A stretch of DNA of 6,046 nucleotides from JBPYFK01 sp051984675. Lineage in GTDB: Bacteria > Actinomycetota > Actinomycetes > Mycobacteriales > Pseudonocardiaceae. Location: assembly GCA_051984675.1 (NCBI GenBank), contig JBPYFK010000147.1, positions 1 to 6,046 on the forward strand, read 5' to 3'. Position 1 is the first letter of the stretch, and each line of letters opens with the position of its first letter. The notes under the pieces are model-generated. The model did no database searches. It had not been told where the DNA came from and saw nothing but the letters and a program-made list of their open reading frames with translations. Shown piece after piece: positions 5,752 to 6,046 of this stretch. A program made the position numbers and the translations under genes.

Positions 5752-5967
5752 GCCATTAGACGGCTGCGAAGTGCACCATCGCAGGACTACAACCGGCCGC
5801 TGATCACACCGTCGCCAACTCACCTGACGTCCGAGGGCTCAGCCTGAGTTGTTTCCTTCCTTCAACCCCCAACACAGCCGAACGTCCCACCAGCAGCATC
5901 TTCGAAATCAAGACCCCCGGAGCTGATGCGCCAGGCAGCGATGCTGTCCCAGCGCACTCAATAGCTT
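5752..5967. other. Downstream gap between the LuxR-type gene and repeat copy 2
   Basis: No gene is supported here. A plus-strand frame is open from 5760 to the window end but has no ATG or GTG in it before copy 2 begins. A minus-strand frame is also open (6034 to 5804). Neither resembles a family I know. A 6-base-arm hairpin CTGCGA / TCGCAG (5764-5769 and 5779-5784) lies 12 bases after the LuxR stop without a T run, and a better terminator candidate lies at 5836-5862. Confidence 0.4.
5836..5862 (+). terminator. Weak hairpin plus T-rich tract after the LuxR-type gene
   Basis: GGCTCAGCCTGAGTT (5836-5850) folds with CTCA/TGAG paired around a GCC loop, plus two outer G-U pairs. It is followed by GTTTCCTTCCTT (5851-5862), which is rich in T for this genome. 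It lies 85 bases after the LuxR stop codon, on the correct side. The stem is short, so this is only a candidate. Confidence 0.35.
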
Positions 5968-6046
5968 TGGTCACTGACCGCCTATACACAACCAACCAGC
6001 ACGCACCCCGGGACGAGTACATGTCTCTGGGCACACATCCCTGGAC
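5968..6046. repeat. 79-bp direct repeat, copy 2 (cut by the window edge)
   Basis: This is the same orientation as 663-741, shifted by 5305 bases, with 10 mismatches in 79 and no gaps. The opening palindrome GGTCACTGACC (5969-5979) is unchanged, while the middle part (6002-6011) carries half of the differences. The copy is still similar at the last base, so the full repeat is longer than what is seen. On the plus strand both copies translate to a similar string (VTDRL.TTNQH....EY.SLGTH.W in general form), but the substitutions are not biased to silent positions. Confidence 0.85.

Noticed and set aside
5095..5823. A 242-codon minus-strand frame over the end of the LuxR-type gene
   Set aside because: It is antisense to the TPR and helix-turn-helix region. 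Its apparent Gly/Val/Asp richness mirrors codon bias on the other strand.
1..6046. CRISPR array, transposase, integrase, toxin-antitoxin or defence genes
   Set aside because: No regularly spaced short repeats and no matching protein motifs were found on either strand. The only long repeat is the two-copy 79-bp pair.

Overview
The window looks like chromosomal DNA from a GC-rich actinobacterium. Codon third positions are strongly G/C, GTG starts are used, the tRNA gene does not encode its CCA tail, and the protein types are common in that phylum (a large STAND/LuxR regulator, TetR, and PAS-GGDEF). I cannot name the genus; a Pseudonocardiales-type or related actinomycete is a guess.

Layout. 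A tRNA-Arg(ACG) gene lies at 53-125 on +, followed at once by a perfect 15-bp inverted repeat that should end its transcript. From 169 to 897 there is no convincing gene: one weak small reading frame (374-844), and copy 1 of a 79-bp direct repeat (663-741). Next, on the minus strand, is a complete PAS-PAS-GGDEF diguanylate cyclase gene (2166 to 898). A mostly empty gap of about 400 bases follows, carrying a plausible promoter for the cyclase. A TetR-family repressor gene (3214 to 2582, minus) is divergent from a 782-residue STAND NTPase/TPR/LuxR-type activator gene (3403-5751, plus). The 188-base region between these two holds most of the regulatory signal: a 19-bp palindrome that fits exactly into the spacer of the likely tetR promoter, a close match to the DosR/DevR (hypoxia/dormancy) box, and a -10 element so near the GTG start that the LuxR-type mRNA may be leaderless. 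After the activator comes a weak hairpin followed by a T-rich tract. Copy 2 of the 79-bp repeat runs into the right edge.

How it may work together (inference). All three proteins are signalling or regulatory parts: a c-di-GMP synthase with two sensor domains, a ligand-responsive repressor, and an ATP-dependent activator. No biosynthetic, transport or phage gene is visible, so their targets probably lie outside the window. The 79-bp repeat, about 87% identical, brackets all three genes with a period of 5305 bases. It is the least explained structure here. I see no hallmark of a defence system, CRISPR array, transposase or integrase.
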